DNA of 64,000 nucleotides, taken from assembly GCF_014385165.1 (NCBI RefSeq), contig NZ_JACRTF010000001.1:124001-188000 (forward strand), in the 5' to 3' direction. Within the stretch, counting starts at the first letter, position 1, and the number at the start of each line of letters is the position of its first letter. Made by a program: the position numbers and the translations under genes. The DNA comes from Jilunia laotingensis (GTDB lineage: Bacteria > Bacteroidota > Bacteroidia > Bacteroidales > Bacteroidaceae). A model generated the notes under the pieces. The model had not been told where the DNA came from and did no database searches. It saw nothing but the letters and a program-made list of their open reading frames with translations. Positions 34,543 through 44,016 of this stretch are shown here, in pieces.

Positions 34543-35370
34543 ATGAAGTTATATTTTTTATGTATGATGCTTGCATTCAGTTATGGGGCTAAAGCACAAT
34601 CAAAACTTATTTTTAAAGATAAGTTTATGTATACGGACGTAGAGGTATTCAATGAAACGAAAAAACACTCAATACTCTCTCTTATTGATACAGGATGTTC
34701 AGTATGTATAATTGATTCTATTTTTGCTATTGATTCATGTGGTATAAAAGAAAATGAGTTGCAAAAGATTTCTGTTAATCAAACTCAGGATAAAGTTTCA
34801 AGTGCGTTTATAGACTCTATATACTTTTGTGGAAAGACATATCATAAAGTGTATTGCTTAGTTGCAGATCTTACAGGGATTTATAAAAAATATGCACCAA
34901 GATTTATTATTGGAGCCAATATCTTAAAATCAACAGCCTGGAAATTTGATATGGAAAGAAATAGTATTGAACCATATAATTACAATAATAAAGCGAAAGG
35001 GATTATCTATAGATGGAAAAATCACAAAGACTATCCTGATGTGGCAATTGATTATATCATTTTGGACAGTAAAATCAATGGAAAAAAAGTACGATTTGCT
35101 TTTGATACTGGAAGTAAAAACAATAAACTTCAACGTGGTTTATATGTTGGAGAACCTGAGCTAATTCAAAAGGAAACGGCTAATATAGGAAATAAATTAT
35201 CGATTAAGGCCGCTGAATTATGCAGAAATGTTACATTCAAAATAGGGAAGGACGAATATACGTTAGATTTTGTAATAGGTGATCGCAACATTGGACTCTT
35301 AAACATTGAATTTTTACACGGTCGATCATTCATTCTCAATTATAAGAAACAAACGCTTGAATTATTATAA
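34543..35370 (+). CDS. Secreted retropepsin-like protein with two DTG motifs
   Basis: 275 residues: signal peptide (cleavage after about GAKAQ, 19), then two similar halves. The first has SLIDTGCSVCIID (about 48) and FIIGANIL; the second has FAFDTGSKNNKL (about 186) and FVIGDRNIGLLNIEF. DTG followed later by a hydrophobic-hydrophobic-G turn is the mark of retropepsin-like aspartyl proteases, and two copies in one chain recall a pepsin-like bilobed layout. In Bacteroides such secreted proteins are common but mostly uncharacterised. Activity and target are unknown. Confidence 0.75.
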   Translation: MKLYFLCMMLAFSYGAKAQSKLIFKDKFMYTDVEVFNETKKHSILSLIDTGCSVCIIDSIFAIDSCGIKENELQKISVNQTQDKVSSAFIDSIYFCGKTYHKVYCLVADLTGIYKKYAPRFIIGANILKSTAWKFDMERNSIEPYNYNNKAKGIIYRWKNHKDYPDVAIDYIILDSKINGKKVRFAFDTGSKNNKLQRGLYVGEPELIQKETANIGNKLSIKAAELCRNVTFKIGKDEYTLDFVIGDRNIGLLNIEFLHGRSFILNYKKQTLELL

Positions 35371-35390
35371 AGAAGGAGAATTGGCTACCT

Positions 35391-36476
35391 TTAGCCCCAG
35401 TTGCTGAATTCAAAGCTCAATTGCTCCCAAACACCATGTTCATCCGATTCTTCCTTTGGATTAGACACAGAAAGACCTATCAAACGAATCGGATGGCGTT
35501 CATAATCTACTTCCTTCAACAACTGTTTAGCCAGTGGAAGTATTTTATCAAGAGCAGTCAGTTCATTTCCCTGCGTTATACTGCGTGTAATCTGGGTAAA
35601 ATCATGAAATTTAATCTTCAAAGTCAACGTGTTCCCTTTGAAACCTTTCCGCTGCAACCGTTCAATCAACTCCACTGCGACATGATACAATTCGATAATG
35701 ACAGATGATTGCAAAGAAATATCTTTTTCCAAGGTACGTTCGCATCCTATGGATTTTCGAATACGGACAGCTTCCACTGGTCTGAGATCAATTCCCCTGG
35801 CAAAATCATAATATACAGTCCCCGCCTTACCAAATTGACGAATTAGCATTTCCAATGAACACATCCGTAATTGTAATCCATTGTGAATGCCCAGCTGATG
35901 CATCTTTTTGGCTGTTACCGGTCCAACGCCCCAGAAGGATTCAATAGGCAAATTCGCAATAAAATCTAACGCTTGATCGGGATGTATGGTACAGAGTCCG
36001 TCTGGTTTACGATAGTCCGAAGCTATCTTTGCGAGAAATTTATTGTACGATACTCCGGCAGAAGCAACCAGACTCAGTTCTTCACGGATACGTTTCTTTA
36101 TTTCCTTCGCAATATCGACGGCAAGTAGAATTCCTTGTTTATTATCAGTAACATCCAAGAAAGCTTCATCCAAGGAGAGTGGTTCGATGAGATCAGTATA
36201 TTCATGAAAAATCTCATGAATCTGCCGGGAAACTGATTTATACACATCCATCCTGCCGGGGACAAAAACCAATTGCGGACACAAACGTTTTGCCTTTTGT
36301 GATGACATTGCAGACCGCACCCCAAAACGACGGGCCTCATAACTGGCAGCAGCCACAACTCCCCGTTCTTCTGCATGACCTACCGCCAAAGGCTTTCCTC
36401 GTAATTCCGGACAATCACGCTGTTCAACGGAAGCATAAAAAGCATCCATGTCAATATGTATAATCTTTCGTTCCAC
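35391..36476 (-). CDS. dinB: DNA polymerase IV (Y-family)
   Basis: 361 residues, usual length. Metal-binding IIHIDMDAFYASVE at the N-terminus, catalytic LSLDEAFLDVT near residue 100, the HhH region FWGVGPVTAKKMHQLGI, and the little finger domain in the last third. It is a translesion polymerase. The start is GTG at 36476. It is convergent with the twin-DTG gene. No SOS box could be confirmed. Confidence 0.95.
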   Translation of the reverse strand: MERKIIHIDMDAFYASVEQRDCPELRGKPLAVGHAEERGVVAAASYEARRFGVRSAMSSQKAKRLCPQLVFVPGRMDVYKSVSRQIHEIFHEYTDLIEPLSLDEAFLDVTDNKQGILLAVDIAKEIKKRIREELSLVASAGVSYNKFLAKIASDYRKPDGLCTIHPDQALDFIANLPIESFWGVGPVTAKKMHQLGIHNGLQLRMCSLEMLIRQFGKAGTVYYDFARGIDLRPVEAVRIRKSIGCERTLEKDISLQSSVIIELYHVAVELIERLQRKGFKGNTLTLKIKFHDFTQITRSITQGNELTALDKILPLAKQLLKEVDYERHPIRLIGLSVSNPKEESDEHGVWEQLSFEFSNWG

Positions 36477-36594
36477 AACCTATAAATTCCGACATCAAAT
36501 ATAAGGAAAGAAAAGAACTGGGAAATGAAAAATTGGGACGTATTAAGTAAGATTAGTATATCTGACAAATAGGGATACTTCAGAAATGTTTTTG

Positions 36595-36602
36595 TAACTT
36601 TG
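36595..36602 (+). promoter_or_regulatory. -7 box before a very short frame
   Basis: TAACTTTG followed 24 bases later by the ATG at 36626. It faces toward the tmRNA 3' end. Confidence 0.3.
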
Positions 36603-36625
36603 GCGTAACTAAAGAACAAACTAAT

Positions 36626-36718
36626 ATGAAGAAAGCATTAAAAGAAGTCCTTGATAGAAACAACCTACTTTTACATAATCCTTCTTTGATGGTTATACAA
36701 AAAGGAAGAAGCCCCTGA
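36626..36718 (+). CDS. Possible 30-residue peptide
   Basis: Reads MKKALKEVLDRNNLLLHNPS and ends KGRSP. A -7-like box lies just upstream, but the last codons overlap the terminator stem of the tmRNA on the other strand. The peptide is amphipathic and basic. It may be a true small gene or chance. Confidence 0.25.
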   Translation: MKKALKEVLDRNNLLLHNPSLMVIQKGRSP

Positions 36719-36732
36719 AATTCAGAGACTTC
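36708..36732 (-). terminator. Terminator of tmRNA
   Basis: On the minus strand GAAGTCTCTGAA pairs with TTCAGGGGCTTC (two G-U pairs), followed by TTCCTTTTTG. It begins 13 bases after the tmRNA 3' end. Confidence 0.7.
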
Positions 36733-36745
36733 TATACATTCATTG

Positions 36746-37139
36746 TGGACCTGGAGGGAGTCGAACCCTCGTCCAAACGAGGAAATCATAAGCTTTCTAC
36801 ATGCTTATCTTTGCCTAAGTTTTCGTGCAAGATCAGAACCAAAGCCATCAAACCCTGCCTTATCCTCTAAAGTTTCATCAAAAGTGCGAGGCCGCTTCTG
36901 ACTATCCCCGATGTAACTGCACCACTGAACCGGAATGCTTCGGAGCAACAGCTTCCGAGTGATGTCTCGTCCTGGCACCTAGTGCCTGGATTAAGCTAAT
37001 CTACTATGATTCGATTAAGCAGCAAGAGCGTAATTAGTTTCGCCAGATAAAATTTTGAAGACTGAGATTTAAGTGCCAATCTACGATGCACTGCATGCTT
37101 ACTCACCATTTCTGCCCGCTGTCAAATCCAGTCAAGCCC
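36746..37139 (-). ncRNA. ssrA: Transfer-messenger RNA (tmRNA)
   Basis: About 394 bases. The 5' end GGGCTTG (37139-37133) pairs with CAGGTCC at the 3' end (36753-36747), leaving a tRNA-like half with T-arm sequence GGTTCGACTCC near the 3' end. The peptide tag is encoded at 37044-37015 as GETNYALAA then TAA, which is the Bacteroides-type tag. The 3' CCA is not encoded. tmRNA frees stalled ribosomes and tags the product for proteolysis. Confidence 0.95.
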
Positions 37140-37607
37140 AAATACTTATAACATATTAAAAACCAAAAGGAAGCAATATGATTTAATCATTAGTAAGAAC
37201 AAATAAGTAACAAAAAGTACTTAAATAATATCCACATTTATGCTTTCTTTGATGCAAAGATAGAAAATCTTTTATTTCCACATTCTTTTATTAGCAAATA
37301 TTATAGCTTCACATATAAAGTGACTTTTCTTAAAAGCCAGCTATCATGGGAAGGGAACAACAAGTATCCATACCGAGAAGATGTAAAATCCCTCATTCAT
37401 AAACCTACAATACCTTACGCAAATCTCTACTATTGATAATTTTATTGTCATTTAAAAGGTGATTATAAAGATATTATAATATCTTTGCCAAAAAGTGGGA
37501 TATAAAATGCAATAGGACTACGAATCATTTAAAGTCGTGACAATTCAGTTATTGAAAGAAGTCCGATATCCCTAAAAGAAAACAGTAACAACTGAAAAAA
37601 ATAAATT
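37140..37607. other. Divergent promoter region of tmRNA and lactonase gene
   Basis: No gene seen. On the minus strand TATCTTTG (37262-37255) could start a tmRNA precursor with about 110 bases of 5' leader to be cut off. On the plus strand TATCTTTG (37480-37487) lies 120 bases before the lactonase ATG. Confidence 0.5.
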
Positions 37608-38735
37608 ATGTTCAGCAAATTAGTCATGGGATTATGTGCTATCAGTATGCTATCATCAGCTTGCACCACTCGGAACGCTTCACAACTAAGGGCTGAAAAC
37701 GAGTTGACCATGCTCGTGGGAACCTATACCACAGGCAATAGTAAAGGTATTTATACCTTCCGTTTCAATCAGGAAACGGGAGAAACTACCCCTCTCGAAG
37801 TAACGGAAGTATCCAATCCCTCCTACCTGACCCTTTCATCAGACAACCGTTTTGTCTATGCGGTCAGTGAGGAAAACGACAGTTCGGCTTCTGTCCATGC
37901 ATTCGCCTTTGATGAAGATCAAGGAAGTCTCAAATTGCTAAACAGCCATAAGACGATGGGTGAAGATCCCTGTTATGTAGCCACAGATGGCAAGAAAGTA
38001 CTTACAGCCAATTACAGTGGCGGCACTATGTCTATTTTTCCTATTCGCTATGATGGTTCACTCGACCCTGCGGACACATTGTTTGAAGGCTCCGCATCCG
38101 GGCCCGACAAAGACCGCCAAGCTACCCCACACATTCATTGCACGGTTTTCTCACCGGACAGTAACTATATCTTTGCTTCGGACTTCAGCGCAGATCGTAT
38201 TTTACGATATGCCATCAATGTCAAAGAAGAATTACCACGGCCTCTTTCCGAAACAGTCGACGTCGAACCCGGCTCAGGGCCAAGGCATCTGATATTTAGC
38301 AAAAACGGAAAATTCGCCTATCTGATCAATGAATTATCCGGCAAGGTGATAGCTTTCGCCTATACGGACGGCCGATTAAACCAGATCCAAACCATCACAG
38401 CCGATACCTTACATGCACGCGGTAGTGCTGATATCCATTTAAGCCCGGATGGAAGATATCTATACGCAAGCAATCGATTAAAAAATGACGGCATAGCCAT
38501 ATTCGAGGTCAATCCGGAAAAGGGAACACTGGCAAAAGCCGGATATCAGTTGACCGGCGCACACCCGCGCAACTTCAATATCACACCAAACGGGAAATAT
38601 CTGTTGGTAGCTTGCAGAGACAGCAATCTTATTCAAGTGTTCGCAAGAGACATCACAAGTGGATTACTGAAGGATACAGGCAAAGATATAATCATAGACA
38701 AACCGGTATGCATACAATTTACGAATCGACAATAA
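37608..38735 (+). CDS. Lactonase-family beta-propeller lipoprotein (6-phosphogluconolactonase-like)
   Basis: 375 residues. Lipoprotein signal (MLSSAC, C19), then a seven-bladed propeller with the family pattern: LVGTYTTGNSKGIYTF, NPSYLTLSSDNRFVYAV, HIHCTVFSPDSNYIFASDF, GPRHLIFSKNGKFAYLINE and HPRNFNITPNGKYLL. Cytoplasmic relatives (Pgl/YbhE type) hydrolyse 6-phosphogluconolactone. The lipoprotein signal here places it in the envelope, so it is unlikely to serve the pentose phosphate pathway; its lactone substrate is unknown. Confidence 0.85.
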   Translation: MFSKLVMGLCAISMLSSACTTRNASQLRAENELTMLVGTYTTGNSKGIYTFRFNQETGETTPLEVTEVSNPSYLTLSSDNRFVYAVSEENDSSASVHAFAFDEDQGSLKLLNSHKTMGEDPCYVATDGKKVLTANYSGGTMSIFPIRYDGSLDPADTLFEGSASGPDKDRQATPHIHCTVFSPDSNYIFASDFSADRILRYAINVKEELPRPLSETVDVEPGSGPRHLIFSKNGKFAYLINELSGKVIAFAYTDGRLNQIQTITADTLHARGSADIHLSPDGRYLYASNRLKNDGIAIFEVNPEKGTLAKAGYQLTGAHPRNFNITPNGKYLLVACRDSNLIQVFARDITSGLLKDTGKDIIIDKPVCIQFTNRQ

Positions 38736-38870
38736 CATTTGTATTTAGATAAAAAACAGGTGCAATAAAAAGCTGTTATTACATTAAAAACAGAATAATA
38801 GCTTTTACCGACAATATGTTCCACATGACAAACAGAAAATACAATATGTCATTTTGACAAACCTGACTAT

Positions 38871-39218
38871 TTATTCAACTGTACGTAGACTTATCAGTTC
38901 GGCCCACTTCTTCATACTTAAATCGATACCCCCTTTATCCAAATAATAAAAGGCCTTTCGGAAATGGGCAATCACAACATCTCTATCGATAAATAATTCA
39001 TCAGACAACTCTCCGAGAGCGAGTTCTAGTCGCGCCATTTGAAGACAATCCACGAGAGTGTACGATTCATCCATAGAGAAATCTATTAGCTCGTTCAAAA
39101 TGTCATAGGCTATTTCACCCTCTTCTAAAGATAATTTATTGATGGGGGTTTTAAGAATTAAAGGATGTTGCATCAACTGGATAATTGCTTCCTTAAAATC
39201 TCTGTTCATAACTTCCAT
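38871..39218 (-). CDS. Unknown cytoplasmic helical protein
   Basis: 115 residues from the ATG at 39218 (MEVMNRDFKEAI), or 112 from 39209. It is acidic and helical (LSLEEGEIAYDILNELIDF, LVDCLQMARLELALGELSD). No motif recognised. The length and helical character recall small Bacteroides regulators such as UpxZ, but there is no clear similarity, so I leave it unnamed. The frame is open to 39302, which would add an unusual N-terminus. Confidence 0.55.
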   Translation of the reverse strand: MEVMNRDFKEAIIQLMQHPLILKTPINKLSLEEGEIAYDILNELIDFSMDESYTLVDCLQMARLELALGELSDELFIDRDVVIAHFRKAFYYLDKGGIDLSMKKWAELISLRTVE

Positions 39219-39681
39219 TATTTTTGCCGCAGCAGTTCCCAATGATGCGAAGTTTAAAAAATAATAAGAGAGCGTGGAAACTATCAACTGTATGCCCACC
39301 ATACAGGAATCGGCTAAGACCCTCCAGTGACATAAGTGATAGTCCCACGCTCAATTGGGTATATAAACAAGTATATATACAAAAGATGCGCGAGACCTGC
39401 CACTTATTGTCATTCACTGTAAAATTAAGCCGAATTTGTATGGTAGAATGCAATAAATAACCGTTCTCAATATAAAAAAAGAAAAGCTCCTTTCAACGCA
39501 TGAAAGTACGCTGCCACAAATGTAGCGATAAATATTTATTAAGCAAGCATTATCGTTCAATAAATGTATTGATTGAATGATATACATTTCATACTTCTAT
39601 CACTATCTCCTTACTCAATAAGTGGTTACTTCTAATAAAATCATATGCAATTCACAATATATGATTATTTCGCCAACAAGT
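39219..39681. other. Intergenic region upstream of the unknown gene, downstream of GH172
   Basis: No credible gene. A weak AT-rich stem (TTCAAT/ATTGAA, near 39558-39580) lies after the GH172 stop. Short open frames here on both strands look like chance. Confidence 0.4.
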
Positions 39682-41286
39682 TTATTTTTCTGTATAGATA
39701 GCTGGAGGAAGGACGTATAAAGCTTCTTTGCTATCAGAAATGTTCGTCATCTTAGTCTCTGGATCACCATACCAGAACAGCGTAGATGCATAATCCACTT
39801 GTCCGCCATCCCAGCTGATCAGTTCAAAATCGAATTGTAAACGTTCGTTGAACGGTACAATATCCAGATTTCGTGTACGAACAAAGGTGTTGTATCCTCT
39901 CGAAGCCTCATCATCTTCCCGTGGCGCACCTCCGAAAGGATTGAAATAAGGATGAATAGGTGCAAAAGTTGTATTATAGTAATCCTCAGTGCCACATCCG
40001 AAATGAGAAGGAAACTCTTCATTATCTATCCAAATATGTTCGTCACCCTCGCCATACCAGCGTGGGCAGTGGTTATACAAAGAGAGCATATCACCTTTAA
40101 AAACGCCCCTTCCCTGTAAAGTCCCCATATTATAATCCAAACCACGATTTGTTTCCAACCCGTTTTCCTGTTTCCATCCGGCATGGAAATATAGCGTATT
40201 GGCATTCCATTTCCATGCAGAAATGCATGCTTCTATCTTAACATTGGCCGAGTTTTCTGAAATGTTCTCAACCTCAATATGAGCTTTCCGTCGGTAAGGC
40301 ATGACAAAACGTAGTTCCGAATACCCTTTTCCATCCGCTTCCAGATAATAGCTGCGGACAGCTGGAGCCCCCATACCCGCTCCCGTCAAATCACTTAATG
40401 GCGCACATACTGTTTGAACACCATCAAATGAGATTTTGACTATCAGACTGCGCATTAATGAAATATAATTAGCGGAGCCAACTTCCGATACGCGAATCGA
40501 AAGGCTTCGAACCGCTTTCTCTCCGTCCGGAAGTTCCATCCTTAGAGACGAGTGGGCTGTCAATCTGCTCTCTTTTATTTCGGGATTTTCAGCATAGTTT
40601 TTGGGATGCATGAGTTGCTCGCTGATTTTCTGTGCTTTACCTTGCAAAGCCTCTCCGTCTTTAAGGGTAAAAGTCTGAACTTTGGTTTCTTTAAGGAACT
40701 TGCGACAAGAAGCATGAAAGAAGTAATCACGATCTACATTGTCTGCCGTTATTTTACAGCTTTGCGCATAAGGGAGGGGATAGTAGAAACTGCTTCCTTG
40801 TGTGGTAGAATAGTGTTCATGCTTGTACAATAACCCTTCGGGGATGTCTAGCGGAAATAGAGAAATATCATAAGCCGGAATAAAAATGCGGGCTTCCTTT
40901 TCTCCGTCAAAGTAGATACGTAGATTAGCACCGTCGGAGCCACCGGTAGTAAGTATTCGGGTAATTACACCGGGACCTTCTTCATCGAACAATACTTTCT
41001 CTACCCGTCCGTTATTGGCTTCGTAACGAACAAATCCTGTATTATCACGATTGGCATGCCAAGAAGGGGTGCCCGGTATTACTGACCTGCGATCATAACT
41101 GGACACGTGTTTGGTCGTAAAAACCGGGGCAGGAAAACAAGGTTCGGATTCTACAGAAACCATTTCTTCCATCAATGATTCTAAGGTGATAAAATCTCTG
41201 CCCGAAGAGCAAATCGGATCTTTACAGGAATGGAGTGACAAAATAGTCGCAAGGCTGTATAAATATAATAAAGAAGTAGTTCTCAT
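39682..41286 (-). CDS. Glycoside hydrolase family 172 (DUF2961) lipoprotein
   Basis: 534 residues, lipobox LSLHSC (C21). The DUF2961 core is evident: GPGVITRIL near 110, CPRWYGEGDEHIWIDNEEFPS and the following GCGTEDYYN, which hold acidic residues conserved in the family. GH172 enzymes act on difructose dianhydrides and some furanosides. Lying 167 bases behind a GH32 gene on the same strand, it probably helps use fructans or fructose-containing sugars. Substrate assignment is by family and context. Confidence 0.88.
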   Translation of the reverse strand: MRTTSLLYLYSLATILSLHSCKDPICSSGRDFITLESLMEEMVSVESEPCFPAPVFTTKHVSSYDRRSVIPGTPSWHANRDNTGFVRYEANNGRVEKVLFDEEGPGVITRILTTGGSDGANLRIYFDGEKEARIFIPAYDISLFPLDIPEGLLYKHEHYSTTQGSSFYYPLPYAQSCKITADNVDRDYFFHASCRKFLKETKVQTFTLKDGEALQGKAQKISEQLMHPKNYAENPEIKESRLTAHSSLRMELPDGEKAVRSLSIRVSEVGSANYISLMRSLIVKISFDGVQTVCAPLSDLTGAGMGAPAVRSYYLEADGKGYSELRFVMPYRRKAHIEVENISENSANVKIEACISAWKWNANTLYFHAGWKQENGLETNRGLDYNMGTLQGRGVFKGDMLSLYNHCPRWYGEGDEHIWIDNEEFPSHFGCGTEDYYNTTFAPIHPYFNPFGGAPREDDEASRGYNTFVRTRNLDIVPFNERLQFDFELISWDGGQVDYASTLFWYGDPETKMTNISDSKEALYVLPPAIYTEK

Positions 41287-41453
41287 TCGTATGTGATTTT
41301 GAAGTTAATGTAAGCTTCGAAAGCAGTTTCTTCATAAATGGTGGCTAATCGCACCGGACGACCGAAACATCCTTCGAACATAGATGTCATTATTTTATCC
41401 AATTTGTGTTCTATGATAATGTTATAATAAGTTTTGTATTGATTTTATGAGCG

Positions 41454-43688
41454 TTAATTGATATTCCAGATTGATTTTAAAGAATATATGTCGGCTGATA
41501 CTATCTTGATTTGTTTATCTGTGGAGAGAGAATAAAACCGATTGAGTAAATCGGGCATGAAATTAGAGGTAATGACTACTTCACCATCATTACCGAAAAT
41601 CTCGATGCTTGTCCGATCTACTAAGATACGCAGTTTCATCTTGCCATCGATACTTTTTAATGTGGCTCTACCTAAGTCGGCCCATTTATTGTCTACCGTT
41701 GGTCCGTCACAGAAAATCTGTTGTTTATCAGCGTCATAGTATATATTAGCGCCACGAATACCAATTGTAAAAGAAGAAGACCGGGTCATATCGAATTCAA
41801 ATTGCATATCATATAAGTCGCCTTTCAATTTATTTAATATGTTATTACCTGCCGTAATTGTCTTATTCTTCCATCTATCATATTGATCATAAAGATTACT
41901 GATTTCTCTGACAGGGATTCTGTATGCTCTTAATCCATTTGGGGTACTGTGCAGAGTGAGTTCCGTCGGAAAGTTCATCTGTTGTTCAAACGGCATATCC
42001 GGATAGCGCTGTGTAGGCATCCATGCGAGATGCAGGCATCTGCCATCGGGGACATTACTCCATGTCATCGCTGCATAGAAGTTCCTGCCAAAGTCTCCTT
42101 CCAGTATTCCCGTTTCCGGTTGGAAGTGAGTACCATCGAACGAACCGATCTTATATTTGCCGTTAGCACCATAAAACAGCCATTTAATATTGTTACTGTC
42201 TCCGTCAACCGGAAGAGGGAAAAAACCCGGACATTCCGTGACCCCATCAAGCGTCAGAGACGATAGTTGTCTCCAATCCTTTAGATTGTTGGAAGCAAAT
42301 AGACCGAATTCGCATCCCTTATCCATATAAAGAGACATTATCCATTGTCTGGAGTTCGCATCCCATACCATTTTGGGATCACGGTTGGCTTTATGGATGT
42401 TTCGTATGATGGGATTCTTGTCATAGTAAGTAAAGGTCTTGCCAGCATCCGTACTATAAGCGATACATTGTGTACACAGCGGACCTAAGCCATCGTCAGG
42501 ATGCCCACCGTTGGTTATGAATGCGATGATCGGTTTCTCATCTCCGTTTTGGAAGCCGGTTACGTTGTGTTCATCTACTACGGCAGAGCCAGACCAGCAA
42601 CCCGCCCATACCTTATGAGGAGTAATGTGGTTCGGAATCTGTTCCCAATGAATCAAATCCTCGCTGATGGCATGTCCCCAGTCTTTGTAAGCACCGGGGC
42701 GATGCGGTGGCATATATTGGAAAAACATGTGATATATTCCATCATAATAAATCAAACCATTCGGATCATTCAGCCAGTTCTTCTTGGCAGAGAAATGAAA
42801 CTGCGGACGATAAGCTTCTGTGTAATATTCAGGCCGACCGTCCTTCAGGTTCTGTACTCCGGAAAGTAGCATGACCTCCTTGTCAGACAAGTAACGATTC
42901 CACAAGCCGATGTGATCAATCAAACCATCGAAAACAAATTCCGCTGAAGCGTTGGAAGTGTCGGAATATCCTTCTCCATCCTTGTACTGACCACCAATCA
43001 ATAACGGACGCCTGTTCCAGTCTCGAATATCGCCTACTGTAACTTCATCATCCCGGAGTTGTCCATCCACATACAATTCGGAAGTTTTTCCGTTAAAACG
43101 AAAAATGATGTCGTGCCATAGTGTAAGTTCTTCTCTAGGTATTCTATATTTTAAAAGGTGTGCCCCTGCAATATCATCACTTCCCAATAATACCTCTAGA
43201 TAAATGTTTTTTCCCTGGGGATTGAAAGCAACATTGTAAGCAAGGCTTTGATCATTACCCGCTTTTGTTAAGATAGGGGTGTAGCCGGTGATATAATTTG
43301 CTTTCACTCTGGCCAGAATAGAAAGGTGTTTACCATTTAAGTTCAGTTCATTGTCTGCCCCCTGTCCCGCACTTAGGAAGCCGCCATCGAATTTAGCTAC
43401 TAAGGCATCCCCTCCCCGGGCTTTAGAAGCATCAGCTTCTTCTCCCTGTAAGGTAATGACGGAAACATTTCCATTCTTCGTGAGCCTGCTGTTCTTTTGT
43501 GTAGCATCATTTAAATCTTTGAACGTCCATACGGCTATTGCACCTTTCTTGAAAGGATGATCCGGAGCAGTTCCTAAACAGGAATTTCCATAGATTGCAT
43601 GACTAAATGGAAACAGGCAGATATATGACGTTATCACATATCTGCTGAATTGTTTTCTTCTGATTGCGGTGTATTTCATATTATACAT
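41454..43688 (-). CDS. Glycoside hydrolase family 32 with N-terminal LamG-like domain
   Basis: 744 residues. Signal peptide; concanavalin/LamG-like domain at about 45-275; then a GH32 five-bladed propeller with WLNDPNG (305-311, nucleophile D308), RDP (436-438) and ECPGFF (E485 acid/base), and a C-terminal beta-sandwich. GH32 enzymes split levan, inulin or sucrose-type beta-fructosides. The start may be 43688 or the ATG at 43679. It is the first gene of an operon with GH172 and has a full consensus promoter. Confidence 0.95.
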   Translation of the reverse strand: MYNMKYTAIRRKQFSRYVITSYICLFPFSHAIYGNSCLGTAPDHPFKKGAIAVWTFKDLNDATQKNSRLTKNGNVSVITLQGEEADASKARGGDALVAKFDGGFLSAGQGADNELNLNGKHLSILARVKANYITGYTPILTKAGNDQSLAYNVAFNPQGKNIYLEVLLGSDDIAGAHLLKYRIPREELTLWHDIIFRFNGKTSELYVDGQLRDDEVTVGDIRDWNRRPLLIGGQYKDGEGYSDTSNASAEFVFDGLIDHIGLWNRYLSDKEVMLLSGVQNLKDGRPEYYTEAYRPQFHFSAKKNWLNDPNGLIYYDGIYHMFFQYMPPHRPGAYKDWGHAISEDLIHWEQIPNHITPHKVWAGCWSGSAVVDEHNVTGFQNGDEKPIIAFITNGGHPDDGLGPLCTQCIAYSTDAGKTFTYYDKNPIIRNIHKANRDPKMVWDANSRQWIMSLYMDKGCEFGLFASNNLKDWRQLSSLTLDGVTECPGFFPLPVDGDSNNIKWLFYGANGKYKIGSFDGTHFQPETGILEGDFGRNFYAAMTWSNVPDGRCLHLAWMPTQRYPDMPFEQQMNFPTELTLHSTPNGLRAYRIPVREISNLYDQYDRWKNKTITAGNNILNKLKGDLYDMQFEFDMTRSSSFTIGIRGANIYYDADKQQIFCDGPTVDNKWADLGRATLKSIDGKMKLRILVDRTSIEIFGNDGEVVITSNFMPDLLNRFYSLSTDKQIKIVSADIYSLKSIWNIN

Positions 43689-43726
43689 TGCTAAATATGT
43701 TTATTTTTACAGGTTAAACGACATCG

Positions 43727-43757
43727 CAAATATAATATTTTATTCCCTATATGCAAA
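43727..43757 (-). promoter_or_regulatory. Promoter of the GH32-GH172 operon
   Basis: On the minus strand TTTG (43757-43754), 19 bases, then TATATTTG (43734-43727): exact Bacteroides consensus. The transcript would start about 30 bases before the GH32 ATG. Confidence 0.8.
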
Positions 43758-43776
43758 TAAAATAAATACATATATG

Positions 43777-43838
43777 ATTTACATATGATAATTTTATTAT
43801 TTACATATATATGTTGTAAAGGGGGATTATATGTAAAT
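43777..43838. repeat. Repeated ATTTACATAT sites upstream of the GH32 promoter
   Basis: ATTTACATAT occurs at 43777-43786 and 43799-43808, exactly 22 bases apart, and as its reverse complement at 43829-43838. Placed 20-80 bases upstream of the -33 box, these look like operator half-sites for an activator of the fructan operon. No regulator gene is nearby. Confidence 0.5.
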
Positions 43839-44016
43839 AGAAGGAATGACCATCTGTTATTAAAGGATCTTTCATTCGAGTGAAAGTGTAATATCATTCG
43901 TAAAAACATCCCTGTCTGATCACCTATACTTCAAGCGGTTACGTTTAATTCATTCTGCAACTGAATTAAAGAAATTTTCATACATAAACTTATCCCCCGA
44001 CTGAAGGCATTCGACC

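Noticed and set aside
36580..36789. Minus-strand open frame of 69 codons over the tmRNA 3' end
   Set aside because: It is fully explained by the tRNA-like part and terminator of ssrA.
38871..39302. Second UpxZ-like regulator
   Set aside because: Only similar in length and helical character; no shared motif with the UpxZ at 5095-5574 and no upxY next to it.
39193..39453. Minus-strand frame of 86 codons
   Set aside because: Overlaps the start of the more plausible gene at 38871-39218, has an odd composition and no promoter.
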